From Hyphomicrobiales bacterium (GTDB lineage: Bacteria; Pseudomonadota; Alphaproteobacteria; Rhizobiales; Aestuariivirgaceae), in NCBI GenBank assembly GCA_025356765.1, contig JANXRO010000239.1:1-6901 (forward strand): a DNA stretch of 6,901 nucleotides, in the 5' to 3' direction. The notes under the pieces are model-generated. The model was not told the origin of the DNA. It saw only the letters and a list, made by a program, of their open reading frames with translations, and did not search any database. Below are positions 1-6,137 of the stretch, piece after piece. Within the stretch, counting starts at the first letter, position 1. Each line of letters opens with the position of its first letter. A program made the position numbers and the translations under genes.

Positions 1-354
1 CATGGGAACGCCCATATCTGCCCGGTCTGTTAACGTGATCAAAGCGGAAAATTGATGAATGCCAATTTGAATTTCTGTTTCAATCACGGCGCGCTTTTCA
101 ACGGCACCATTCGAACTTTTGATGCGCTTCACATCAACCAATCGGCTTTCGCAGCGTTTATTTTTTCCTGAAAGCACAAGTGTGAATGAGACACTGCGGG
201 TCTGAATTGAAAGATCTTCCGCATGAAGTGCGGCCATGCGTGCACCCGTGTCAATCTTCGCAACAAGATGGCCCGGCCCCAAAAGCGGAAAGGCAATATT
301 CTCCTTCCACCCGATCAGGGGCAAGGCGTAAAGTGTTGGGCGAATAACCGTCAT
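1..354 (-). CDS. RimB/RimK-type retropepsin-like peptidase, partial (3' end outside window)
   Basis: The first 118 residues of a protein of the family once called ATP-dependent zinc protease (Pfam PF05618, RimK/LysX-like retropepsin fold); the C-terminus is beyond the left edge. Visible family marks are a GWKENIAFP opening (residues 15-23), the aspartic-protease-like triad D35-T36-G37 in KIDTGARMAALHA, the stretch IKSSNGAVEKRAVIET (78-93) and LTDRADMGVPM (108-118). Characterised members include RimB of Pseudomonas, which acts on glutamate tails added to ribosomal protein S6 by RimK; whether this copy does so is unknown, and no rimK ligase gene is in view. The start ATG at 354-352 has no clear ribosome binding site, but no better start lies between it and the in-frame stop about 50 bases upstream, and the protein begins at the expected distance before the conserved GW. 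It lies downstream of sodB on the same strand, behind a terminator, so it probably has its own promoter. Confidence 0.88.
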   Translation of the reverse strand, partial: MTVIRPTLYALPLIGWKENIAFPLLGPGHLVAKIDTGARMAALHAEDLSIQTRSVSFTLVLSGKNKRCESRLVDVKRIKSSNGAVEKRAVIETEIQIGIHQFSALITLTDRADMGVPM

Positions 355-412
355 GGCCCAAACTAATGCGACGGATCGAGAAAGCCAAGACGTGTTATAA
401 CTTCAAGAAAAT

Positions 413-457
413 ATGAAGCAGAAAAGCCTGAAACCGCAAATTTCGATTTCAGGCTTT
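413..457 (-). terminator. Rho-independent terminator of sodB
   Basis: A perfect 11-bp inverted repeat (AAAGCCTGAAA at 423-433 against 447-457) with a 13-base loop starts about 10 bases past the sodB stop. Read on the minus strand the stem ends in TTT and runs into TCTGCTTC. The T tract is interrupted, but stem length and placement fit an intrinsic terminator. In the plus direction only three T follow, so activity is expected mainly for sodB. Confidence 0.8.
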
Positions 458-466
458 GAATTGTGC

Positions 467-1066
467 TTATGCTTTAATGAACATGTCTTCAACGTAATCC
501 CAGTTCACCAAGCTATCGACAAAGGCCTCCAAATATTTTTGGCGGGCATTGCGATAGTCGATGTAATAGCTGTGTTCCCAAACATCACAGCCCAAAATCG
601 GTGATGCGCCGTGCATCAATGGGTTTTCGCCATTGGGTGTTTTCATAATTGCAAGCTTGCCGTCTTTCTTGGCAATCCAGCACCAGCCTGAACCAAATTG
701 GGTAAGGCCAGCTTGCACAAAATCGGCGCGCATTTTGTCATAGCCGCCCAGATCAGAATCAATGGCCGCCATCAATTTGGCAGAAATCTTTTTGCCGCCA
801 CCGTTTGGTTTCATCCAATTCCAGAAGTGATTGTGATTATAATGTTGGCCCACATTGTTGATGAGGCCAGCAGCCTTTTCGGCAAATGCCTTCTTGCAAA
901 TCTCTTCGATAGAAAGCGAAGCAAGGGGTGAATCTTTCAACAAATTGTTGCCGTTGGTCACATAGGCCATGTGGTGTTTGTCGTGATGGAACTCTAAAGT
1001 TTCCTTCGACATAAATGGGCCAAGTGCATCATAAGCATAAGGCAGGGCGGGCAGTTCTAAAGCCAT
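467..1066 (-). CDS. sodB: Superoxide dismutase, iron type
   Basis: A 199-residue Fe/Mn-family superoxide dismutase that converts superoxide to hydrogen peroxide and oxygen; no signal peptide, so cytoplasmic. Metal ligands by family alignment are H27 (in FHHDKHH), H78 (in GQHYNHNHFW), D161 and H165 (in DVWEHSYYIDYRN). The active-site glutamine is Q74, two helical turns before the second ligand as in iron SODs, and the position where manganese enzymes carry glutamine (TPNGENPL, 143-150) has glycine instead; FGSGW (124-128) is also present. Iron is therefore favoured, though cambialistic use cannot be excluded. The start is the ATG at 1066-1064, since GGAG lies 7 bases upstream and MALELPALPYAYDALGP is the usual N-terminus; the frame stays open 19 codons further without support. 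It sits alone between two intergenic regions with its own terminator. I could not find a convincing sodB promoter in the upstream 240 bases; an AT-rich stretch (1150-1181) and an 11-bp palindrome AAACG-C-CGTTT (1126-1136) lie there. Confidence 0.97.
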   Translation of the reverse strand: MALELPALPYAYDALGPFMSKETLEFHHDKHHMAYVTNGNNLLKDSPLASLSIEEICKKAFAEKAAGLINNVGQHYNHNHFWNWMKPNGGGKKISAKLMAAIDSDLGGYDKMRADFVQAGLTQFGSGWCWIAKKDGKLAIMKTPNGENPLMHGASPILGCDVWEHSYYIDYRNARQKYLEAFVDSLVNWDYVEDMFIKA

Positions 1067-1181
1067 GGTTTTTCTCCGTTTGTGTGATGGAAACTCTCTA
1101 AACGCATAAACCACCAGAAGCAAGAAAACGCCGTTTCAACTCCCAGCAGTTAAAATTAAAAACCTATATAATAAAATATTC

Positions 1182-1210
1182 CTTGACATCGTACGGTTGA
1201 ACAGCTATAT
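1182..1210 (+). promoter_or_regulatory. Strong housekeeping promoter facing away from sodB
   Basis: CTTGAC (1182-1187), 17 bases, CTATAT (1205-1210): an exact match to the rhizobial sigma-70 consensus CTTGAC-N17-CTATAT, and also readable as TTGACA-N17-TATATG. Directly upstream (about 1150-1181) the plus strand is almost pure A/T with A runs, as an UP element would be. Expected transcription start is near 1217-1219. No open reading frame follows: the one ATG (1209) meets a stop after three codons. It therefore most likely drives the candidate small RNA below. Confidence 0.7.
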
Positions 1211-1214
1211 GTTC
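1199..1214. promoter_or_regulatory. Inverted repeat over the -10 element, operator-like
   Basis: GAACA (1199-1203), six bases, TGTTC (1210-1214): a 16-bp inverted repeat that encloses the -10 hexamer of the plus-strand promoter. A repressor bound here would block that promoter. It is not the alphaproteobacterial LexA form (direct GTTC-N7-GTTC). Five-base arms can arise by chance, so this is tentative. Confidence 0.3.
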
Positions 1215-1217
1215 CTA

Positions 1218-1324
1218 TAATCCAGCATAGGGTCAAAAGTTCCGCTCATTCCAGCCGACAAGTCTTGCAAGCCAACGAAGACGACGTTGAAGGATAGTGA
1301 AACGATTCACCCCTTGCGCTTTTT
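1218..1324 (+). ncRNA. Candidate small RNA with forked 3' terminator
   Basis: About 105 bases transcribed from the consensus promoter at 1182-1210. The 3' part can fold as a fork: a closing stem GCAAG/CTTGC (1267-1271 with 1313-1317, extendable by a U-G pair) holds two hairpins, CAACG/CGTTG (1273-1277 with 1285-1289, 7-base loop) and GTGAA/TTCAC (1297-1301 with 1306-1310, loop ACGA). Two bases later come five T (1320-1324), a plausible intrinsic terminator. The last 18 bases or so overlap, on the opposite strand, the end of the DEAD-box helicase gene, so the T run is also the reading of lysine codons there and is not independent evidence. It is not SRP RNA (no GGAAGCAGCC-type loop) and shows no tRNA pattern. 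I do not recognise it as a named alphaproteobacterial sRNA. Promoter quality is the main support; targets are unknown. Confidence 0.5.
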
Positions 1325-3193
1325 CCATTCTGGTTTTTCTTTGCGTGGTGGGGGGTTGCCGGTGGCGATCATTTCTTTCAAGGCGCGCTCATATTCGGGT
1401 GTGCCGGGGCGTTCTTTTTTGAGTGAGCCTTTTTGAGAGGGATCATATTTTGGTTTGCGAGCCTTATCGAATTTTGGTTTTTCACCGTCAGCATGGGGCT
1501 TACGATCTTCATAAGCGCCGCCATCTGAAGGTTTGCGGGCTTTGTCGAACTTTGGTTTGAAAGAACGTTTTTCGCCCGATTGTTCAGGAGCGCCAGCCAT
1601 CAATTCAATTTTGACATCATCTTCAGTCTGGCTTTTGGCGGCGGTGATGAATTTGGCCACCATGGCATTGGCAATTTCAAACCGTGTTTCATGTTCAGAA
1701 ATTTTAATGGCGCCAATATCAGGCTTGGTTACTTTGCCGCGCCTGCAAATCATGGGCAGCAACCACTTTGGATCAGCGTTTTGTTTGCGGCCAATGTCCA
1801 TGCGGAACCATGAAAAATCGCGCGGGCCAGAATCGCGTTCAAAGCGTTTGGATTGTTTGAAGCTGTCGCTTTCACGGCCAGGGCCTGGGTCAAATACATC
1901 TTCAGCAGCAGGTAAGCGCGAGCGATAGATACGCACCAAAGCAGCAGCAATATCTTCCGGTGAACGCGAGGCCAAAACCAGCTTGGCCATTTCCAAATCT
2001 TCTTCAGATGAAGGCGCGGTGAGAATCGGATCCATCATCATGCGCTGTTGATCAAGCTTGCGAATATCTTCGGCTTGGGGAACGCCACCCCAGACTGGCA
2101 GAACACCAGCTTCGCGCAACAGCCGTTCGGCCTTGCTGCGGCGCGACAAGGGAACCAGCACAACGCTAACGCCCTTTTTGCCTGCACGCCCGGTGCGGCC
2201 AGAGCGATGCTGCAAAATTTCAGCATCATTCGGCAGATCAGCGTGGATCACCAGATTAAGGTTGGGAAGATCAATGCCACGAGCGGCCACATCGGTTGCC
2301 ACACACACGCGCGCGCGGCCATCACGCAACGCTTGTAAAGCATGGTTGCGTTCGCCTTGGCTGAGTTCGCCTGAAAGATTAACAGCGTGAAAACCACGCT
2401 CCGACAATGTGGCATGCAAATGTTTTACATGTTCGCGCGTGTTGCAAAACACAATGGCACTTTGCGATTCAACAAAGCGCAAAACGTTAACAACTGCATG
2501 TTCCACTTCATTGGGCGCAACACGCATGGCGCGATATTCAATATCAGCATGCGCACGGCTTTCGCCCAAGGTTTCAATGCGCAGGGAATTTTTCTGATAG
2601 CGCTTGGCTAAAAGCGCAATGGGCTTTGGCATGGTCGCGGAAAACAATAATGTGCGCCGCGTTTGCGGTGTTGCTTCCAATATAAATTCAAGATCTTCAC
2701 GAAAGCCAAGATCAAGCATCTCATCAGCCTCATCCAGCACAACGGCTTTCAGTGCTTTGATATCAAGAACGCCTCGCTCTAAATGATCACGCAACCGGCC
2801 AGGTGTGCCCACAATAATATGTGCGCCATCATGCAACTGCCGCCGCTCACGCTTCGGGTCCATGCCGCCAACGCAAGAGAGAATGCGCGCACCAGTGTGG
2901 GCATAAAGCCAGGTCAATTCACGTTCAACTTGCATGGCAAGTTCGCGCGTGGGGGCAACAATCAACGCCACCGGACTTGCGTCCATTGGAAAACGATCAG
3001 CATCGCCCAGCAATGTTTTTGCAATGGCCAGGCCATAGGCTACGGTTTTGCCAGAACCGGTTTGGGCCGAAACCACCAGGTCACGCCCTTCGGCTTTGTC
3101 TTCCATAACCGCCATTTGCACGGGCGTTGGTTCATCATATTTGCGCTCTATAAGCGCACGTGAAAGGCTGTCTATTGTTTGAGGAAATGGCAA
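1307..3193 (-). CDS. deaD: DEAD-box RNA helicase, DeaD/CsdA type
   Basis: A 628-residue ATP-dependent RNA helicase, cytoplasmic, expected to unwind RNA in ribosome assembly and mRNA decay. In order: Q-motif region PTPVQ (22-26), Walker A AQTGSGKT (43-50), PTRELA (81-86), GG (109-110), TPGR (130-133), DEAD (154-157), SAT (185-187), motif IV IVFCNT (247-252), motif V ATDVAARGID (299-308), motif VI HRSGRTGRAGK (329-339). After a linker comes a DbpA-type RNA-binding domain (about 459-531), then a basic, disordered tail of about 90 residues with the repeat KPKFDKARKP twice. Length and domain order match E. coli DeaD (CsdA), hence the symbol; strict orthology is inferred, and such proteins are often labelled only DEAD/DEAH box helicase. 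The start appears to be TTG (3193-3191): it gives the usual MPFP N-terminus, no ATG precedes the in-frame stop at 3229-3227, and starting at the first ATG (residue 27) would cut the Q motif. No clear Shine-Dalgarno is present. It follows recQ by 94 bases. Confidence 0.95.
   Translation of the reverse strand: MPFPQTIDSLSRALIERKYDEPTPVQMAVMEDKAEGRDLVVSAQTGSGKTVAYGLAIAKTLLGDADRFPMDASPVALIVAPTRELAMQVERELTWLYAHTGARILSCVGGMDPKRERRQLHDGAHIIVGTPGRLRDHLERGVLDIKALKAVVLDEADEMLDLGFREDLEFILEATPQTRRTLLFSATMPKPIALLAKRYQKNSLRIETLGESRAHADIEYRAMRVAPNEVEHAVVNVLRFVESQSAIVFCNTREHVKHLHATLSERGFHAVNLSGELSQGERNHALQALRDGRARVCVATDVAARGIDLPNLNLVIHADLPNDAEILQHRSGRTGRAGKKGVSVVLVPLSRRSKAERLLREAGVLPVWGGVPQAEDIRKLDQQRMMMDPILTAPSSEEDLEMAKLVLASRSPEDIAAALVRIYRSRLPAAEDVFDPGPGRESDSFKQSKRFERDSGPRDFSWFRMDIGRKQNADPKWLLPMICRRGKVTKPDIGAIKISEHETRFEIANAMVAKFITAAKSQTEDDVKIELMAGAPEQSGEKRSFKPKFDKARKPSDGGAYEDRKPHADGEKPKFDKARKPKYDPSQKGSLKKERPGTPEYERALKEMIATGNPPPRKEKPEWKKRKG
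1451..1558 (-). repeat. Two copies of a basic 10-residue repeat in the helicase tail
   Basis: KPKFDKARKP is encoded at 1529-1558 (residues 546-555) and again at 1451-1480 (residues 572-581), 78 bases apart. The protein copies are identical but the DNA copies differ at third codon positions (for example GGTTTGCGGGC against GGTTTGCGAGC on the plus strand). This suggests an old duplication kept at the amino-acid level. The repeat is lysine/arginine-rich and likely adds non-specific RNA contact. Confidence 0.75.
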
Positions 3194-3287
3194 GGGATCT
3201 GCTTTATCTGAAATGAATGGGCGTGTTCACATAACACATGAGCCGTGCGGTTAGCACCAATGGCGCAAAAGTGCAAAGGTGAGGGCC
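3194..3287. promoter_or_regulatory. recQ-deaD intergenic region with a 15-bp inverted repeat
   Basis: This 94-base gap holds GTGTT-N5-AACAC (3223-3237), an operator-like inverted repeat about 30-45 bases upstream of the deaD start. On the minus strand a weak promoter can be read over it, TTGGTG, 18 bases, TGTTAT, which would allow deaD its own start. There is no stem followed by a T run, so no terminator for recQ is visible. Both sites are short and could be chance. Confidence 0.25.
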
Positions 3288-4796
3288 TTAAGCGGCATTT
3301 TCCTTCACAAAGCTTGCAATTTCACTTAGAAAAATTTGGCCGAACTGTTGTTGCTTCGCCTCACCCACGCCATGCACTTCTCCAAAATCCCAGCGCGTTA
3401 ATGGCCGTTTGTCGGCCATATCAATCAAAGTGCGATCAGCAAAAATAACATAGGCCGGAACACCGCGAGATTTTGCCAAGCGCATGCGCAGGGCTTTAAG
3501 CCGCAACAGCAAGCTTTCAGCCCGCGCATCCATTGCTGTGGAGGCGGGGGCACGATCTTTCCTCTGTGTACGGATGGTTAATCGTTCTGCGCTTTGGTCA
3601 ACACTGCCAAAGCCCAAACACATATCGCAGTTGTTGCAAGGCACGGAAGTTTCACCAAAATATTTGAGCAACAATTGCCGCCTGCATGTGTTGGCATCAG
3701 CATAATTCACCAAGCTGTTTAAACGCTTTTGCTGTTGCTTGATAAATTTTTCTTCGCCACCTTCATTGTCAATAAATTTGCGGCGCATCATCACGTCTTG
3801 CATGCCAAAAATCATATGGGCATCAGCCATTTCACCGTCTCGACCAGCGCGGCCAATTTCCTGGTAATAAGCATCCAGTGTTGCGGGCAAATCGACATGG
3901 AAAACAAAACGCACATCGGGCTTATCAATGCCCATGCCAAAGGCGATTGTGGCGCACATGATAATGCCTTTTTCAGCCATAAAAATGTTCTGATGTTCGG
4001 CGCGTGTTTCGGCCGAAAGCCCCGCATGATAAGCATAGGCTTGATAGCCTTCGTCGCGCAATTCTTCGGCGCATTGTTCGGCTTTTTTGCGCGACAATGC
4101 ATAGACAATTCCACTTTCGCCTTTGCGGCCCTTTAAAAAATCCAACAATTGCTTACTGGCATTGGTTTTGCGCTCAACCGATAATTTAATATTCGGCCGA
4201 TCAAAGCCCGAAACAAACACATCAGCACTTCCGCCGAATAGCTTCTTCACCATATCTTGGCGCGTGGCTTCATCTGCTGTTGCGGTGAAAGCCCCAATGG
4301 GAACATCGGGAAACACAGATTTCAGATTTTGCAAAGCATCATATTCAGGCCGAAAAGATGCGCCCCATTGCGAAATGCAATGCGCCTCATCAACGGCAAT
4401 CATAGCCACATTCAAGCGCTGCAGTGCGCTGATCATGCGGTCTGTCATCAAACGTTCGGGTGCCAAATATAAAATGCGCACGGCACCCGAAGCCACGCGT
4501 TGCCAAATTTCTACATTCTCTTCGCGTGTTGCTGCAGAATTAATTGTTTCTGCTGCAACACCTGAAAGCTTCAATGCCGCCACTTGGTCTTGCATCAAAG
4601 CCACCAAGGGCGAAACCACTATGGTCAAAGCATTTTTGACCAAAGCCGGAATTTGAAAACATAAAGACTTGCCTGCACCCGTGGGCATGACTGCCAGAAC
4701 ATTGCGTCCCGCCAACAAGCTGTCAACAATGGCTTCTTGGCCCGGCCTGAATGCATCATAACCAAACACATCGCGCAGAATTTTATGCTTGGCCAA
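3288..4796 (-). CDS. recQ: Short RecQ-family DNA helicase lacking the winged-helix domain
   Basis: A 502-residue 3'-5' DNA helicase for recombination and fork repair. Seen: motif 0 FRPGQ (16-20), Walker A MPTGAGKS (37-44), DEAH (136-139), the aromatic-rich loop as SQWGASFRPEY (142-152), TATAD (171-175), motif V CATIAFGMGIDKP (281-293), motif VI QEIGRAGRDG (312-321). The RecQ zinc site is complete: C371, C387, C390, C393. The HRDC domain follows almost at once (about 423-500; GVPAYVIFADRTL, HGVGEAK). E. coli RecQ has 609 residues with a winged-helix (RQC) domain of about 110 residues between zinc site and HRDC; here only about 30 linker residues remain (3528-3617). The loop has A-S where E. 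coli has H-D; related rhizobial proteins also vary there. The start is TTG (4796-4794): an in-frame stop lies two codons upstream, GGGGAA sits 8 bases before it, and the N-terminus has the usual length. The membrane-protein gene upstream ends 54 bases away, so co-transcription is possible. Confidence 0.93.
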   Translation of the reverse strand: MAKHKILRDVFGYDAFRPGQEAIVDSLLAGRNVLAVMPTGAGKSLCFQIPALVKNALTIVVSPLVALMQDQVAALKLSGVAAETINSAATREENVEIWQRVASGAVRILYLAPERLMTDRMISALQRLNVAMIAVDEAHCISQWGASFRPEYDALQNLKSVFPDVPIGAFTATADEATRQDMVKKLFGGSADVFVSGFDRPNIKLSVERKTNASKQLLDFLKGRKGESGIVYALSRKKAEQCAEELRDEGYQAYAYHAGLSAETRAEHQNIFMAEKGIIMCATIAFGMGIDKPDVRFVFHVDLPATLDAYYQEIGRAGRDGEMADAHMIFGMQDVMMRRKFIDNEGGEEKFIKQQQKRLNSLVNYADANTCRRQLLLKYFGETSVPCNNCDMCLGFGSVDQSAERLTIRTQRKDRAPASTAMDARAESLLLRLKALRMRLAKSRGVPAYVIFADRTLIDMADKRPLTRWDFGEVHGVGEAKQQQFGQIFLSEIASFVKENAA

Positions 4797-4817
4797 AAGT
4801 CAGTTTCCCCAACACAA

Positions 4818-4834
4818 GCGTGAATGAATCACGC
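4818..4834 (-). other. Small hairpin between the membrane-protein gene and recQ
   Basis: GCGTGA (4818-4823) and TCACGC (4829-4834) form a perfect 6-bp stem with a 5-base loop in the 54-base gap. On the minus strand it is followed by TTGTGTTGGGG rather than a T run, so it is at most a weak or partial terminator, or an RNA-processing stem, ahead of the recQ ribosome binding site. Confidence 0.35.
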
Positions 4835-4850
4835 ATATGTCTTGGGCATA

Positions 4851-5633
4851 TCAGGCGGCACGCAGCAAGGGAATGCCCATCGCGGCCATGCTAAAAGTTG
4901 CCGCCATGAGAATGATGCATAGGACAGCGGTTCCTGCAACCATCCACCTGTTGCCGCTGAGTGCGGCAAGCGGAATGGCCTGCGTTGCATGAAGCCCGAT
5001 GAAATGTGCCACGCGCAAATCTCCGCCCGTTGTGCTCCAATGAAAAAATGCAAGGCCATTGGCGTCGTTCATATCGCCGCCGATCCAATGGCTGGTGTGG
5101 CTTGAAAGATATGCGCCTGCAAATGTTCCAAGAAGTGCCCCTAACATCAAAGCCACACCCGCCGCTTCGCGCAATACATCGGCCCTACGCTGTTGCCAAA
5201 CGCGCCAGCCCACAAATGCGCTTGTGCCTGTTAACGTGATGGCACCAAGGCCCATTACCCCATACATGATGGCGGCAAATGGCGTGCTTTGGTTGAAGTG
5301 CGATGCCTCGCCGCGTGAGGCGCGAAAAATCATATAGGTCATTTCGATGGCCAAAGCGGCAATGAACATCAGCGTTGCTGTTTTCACGCCACGTGCAGGT
5401 TTTTGCAGCAATGATAAGCCCCAAGCCACAGTGAGGGCCTGCAAGGCGAGCGACAGAAAAAACTTCGCAGGTTTTTCCCAAACGCTGACACCGGCAATCA
5501 TCCGCGCATCAACCAGAGGAAGTGCAAAACAAATCAACACGCCAAACAACATCGCGATTGAACACCACCACAAAAGCGCTGAGCCGCGCTTGGCAGCTTT
5601 CAACACATGAGCAATTGCAAATTCTTCGCGCAT
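4851..5633 (-). CDS. Conserved polytopic inner-membrane protein of unknown function
   Basis: A 260-residue integral membrane protein with about seven hydrophobic segments, near residues 19-41, 57-76, 86-103, 119-143, 157-176, 208-226 and 230-253. I recognise the pattern as that of a conserved, uncharacterised bacterial family but know no function for it. Its distinctive parts lie at segment ends: SVWEKPAKFFLS (50-61), FRASRGEASHFN (103-114), HWSTTGGDLRVAHFIGLH (198-215). Histidines H112, H179, H182, H198, H210 and H215 fall in or near these motifs and could bind a metal or haem; this is inference. The frame overlaps the stop of the ABA4-like gene: either GTG at 5636 (4-base overlap) or ATG at 5633 (TGATG, 1-base overlap). 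I chose ATG; either way translation is probably coupled to the upstream gene, as no strong ribosome binding site is seen. The close coupling suggests the two membrane proteins work together. Confidence 0.85.
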   Translation of the reverse strand: MREEFAIAHVLKAAKRGSALLWWCSIAMLFGVLICFALPLVDARMIAGVSVWEKPAKFFLSLALQALTVAWGLSLLQKPARGVKTATLMFIAALAIEMTYMIFRASRGEASHFNQSTPFAAIMYGVMGLGAITLTGTSAFVGWRVWQQRRADVLREAAGVALMLGALLGTFAGAYLSSHTSHWIGGDMNDANGLAFFHWSTTGGDLRVAHFIGLHATQAIPLAALSGNRWMVAGTAVLCIILMAATFSMAAMGIPLLRAA

Positions 5634-6064
5634 CACACAGCCCGCACTTTTTGAAATGCAACGAGAACAATTTGAAAACCAAAATATCCGATGGGGCCAA
5701 ACAAGAATGTGACTGGAAGCAAGGCGATGAGAAATAACCGCGAAAAACCACCATCCATAATACGCTTGGCAATATTGGCACCCATAAACAAATCAAACGC
5801 CAGATAATGTACCCACCCCGCAAGCGCGGCCCATTGGTAGGTGAACAGTTTTTGTACATTGGCCAAGCTGTCAAAGCCGCCTTCAGCCTTTGACCAGAAA
5901 AATATGATCAGCGCCGTATAAACAAACGACAGAAAAATGGGGAACACTTGGCCCGCAATCACATCGCGCCACAGGGGCTTTTTGAAAACAATCCCCGCTG
6001 CCAAAATAATCCAACCCAAAAGTGCAATGGGGTTGGCAATTTGAAATACTTGATCTGCTGTCAC
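5633..6064 (-). CDS. ABA4-like (DUF4281) membrane protein
   Basis: A 143-residue protein with about four or five membrane segments (near 9-27, 36-57, 78-97, 108-137) that matches the ABA4-like family, DUF4281 (PF14108). Family marks are NPIALLGW (11-18), the WVHYLAFDLFMGANIA stretch (84-99) and LPVTFLFGPIGY (116-127). In plants ABA4 is needed to make neoxanthin from violaxanthin; the role of bacterial members is not established and no carotenoid gene is in view. I chose GTG at 6064-6062 because GGAG lies exactly 6 bases before it. The ATG at 6076-6074, four codons earlier, has no ribosome binding site, sits inside the operator repeat, and would leave a leader of only about 9 bases from the predicted promoter. 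It is the first gene of the minus-strand row and faces the TetR gene across the operator region, so TetR control is likely. Confidence 0.85.
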   Translation of the reverse strand: MTADQVFQIANPIALLGWIILAAGIVFKKPLWRDVIAGQVFPIFLSFVYTALIIFFWSKAEGGFDSLANVQKLFTYQWAALAGWVHYLAFDLFMGANIAKRIMDGGFSRLFLIALLPVTFLFGPIGYFGFQIVLVAFQKVRAV

Positions 6065-6091
6065 GTTGATCTCCATCTTGACAATGTAAAC

Positions 6092-6121
6092 ATATTGAAC
6101 AATTTAAGATGACAGTGTCAA
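6092..6121 (-). promoter_or_regulatory. Candidate promoter of the ABA4-like gene
   Basis: On the minus strand TTGACA (6121-6116), 18 bases, CAATAT (6097-6092), with a predicted start near 6085. The -35 hexamer lies in the middle operator box and the predicted start in the left box, so repressor binding would shut it off. The resulting leader of about 20 bases carries the GGAG that fits the GTG start. Confidence 0.5.
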
Positions 6122-6137
6122 GATATATTTTTACATT
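6109..6137 (+). promoter_or_regulatory. Candidate promoter of the TetR gene
   Basis: ATGACA (6109-6114), 17 bases, TACATT (6132-6137) on the plus strand, five and four of six consensus bases. Its -35 lies in the middle operator box and its -10 in the right box, fitting autorepression. An alternative, TTGTCA (6136-6141), 17 bases, TATGTT (6159-6164), would put the transcript start at about 6171, right on the preferred GTG, making a leaderless mRNA. The sequence alone does not decide. Confidence 0.35.

Noticed and set aside
467..1123. Longer sodB frame starting at 1123
   Set aside because: The extra 19 residues are not SOD-like, and the ATG at 1066 has GGAG at a proper distance and gives the standard N-terminus.
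1126..1136. Palindrome AAACG-C-CGTTT upstream of sodB as a metal-regulator site
   Set aside because: It does not match Fur or Irr (TTTAGAANNNTTCTAAA-like) sites, and an 11-bp palindrome of low complexity can occur by chance.
1199..1214. LexA (SOS) box in the sodB-deaD gap
   Set aside because: The alphaproteobacterial LexA site is a direct repeat GTTC-N7-GTTC; here the halves are inverted with eight bases between GAAC and GTTC.
1218..1324. SRP (4.5S) RNA or tRNA-like gene
   Set aside because: No conserved SRP tetraloop region and no cloverleaf or TTCGA-type arm could be found.
4123..4656. 177-codon plus-strand frame opposite recQ, and similar long antisense frames opposite deaD and the TetR gene
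   Set aside because: They mirror strongly recognised genes, have no family resemblance and no ribosome sites; they are by-products of codon usage.
4818..4834. Hairpin before recQ as a true rho-independent terminator
   Set aside because: The stem is only 6 bp and no T run follows in either direction; kept only as a low-confidence hairpin.
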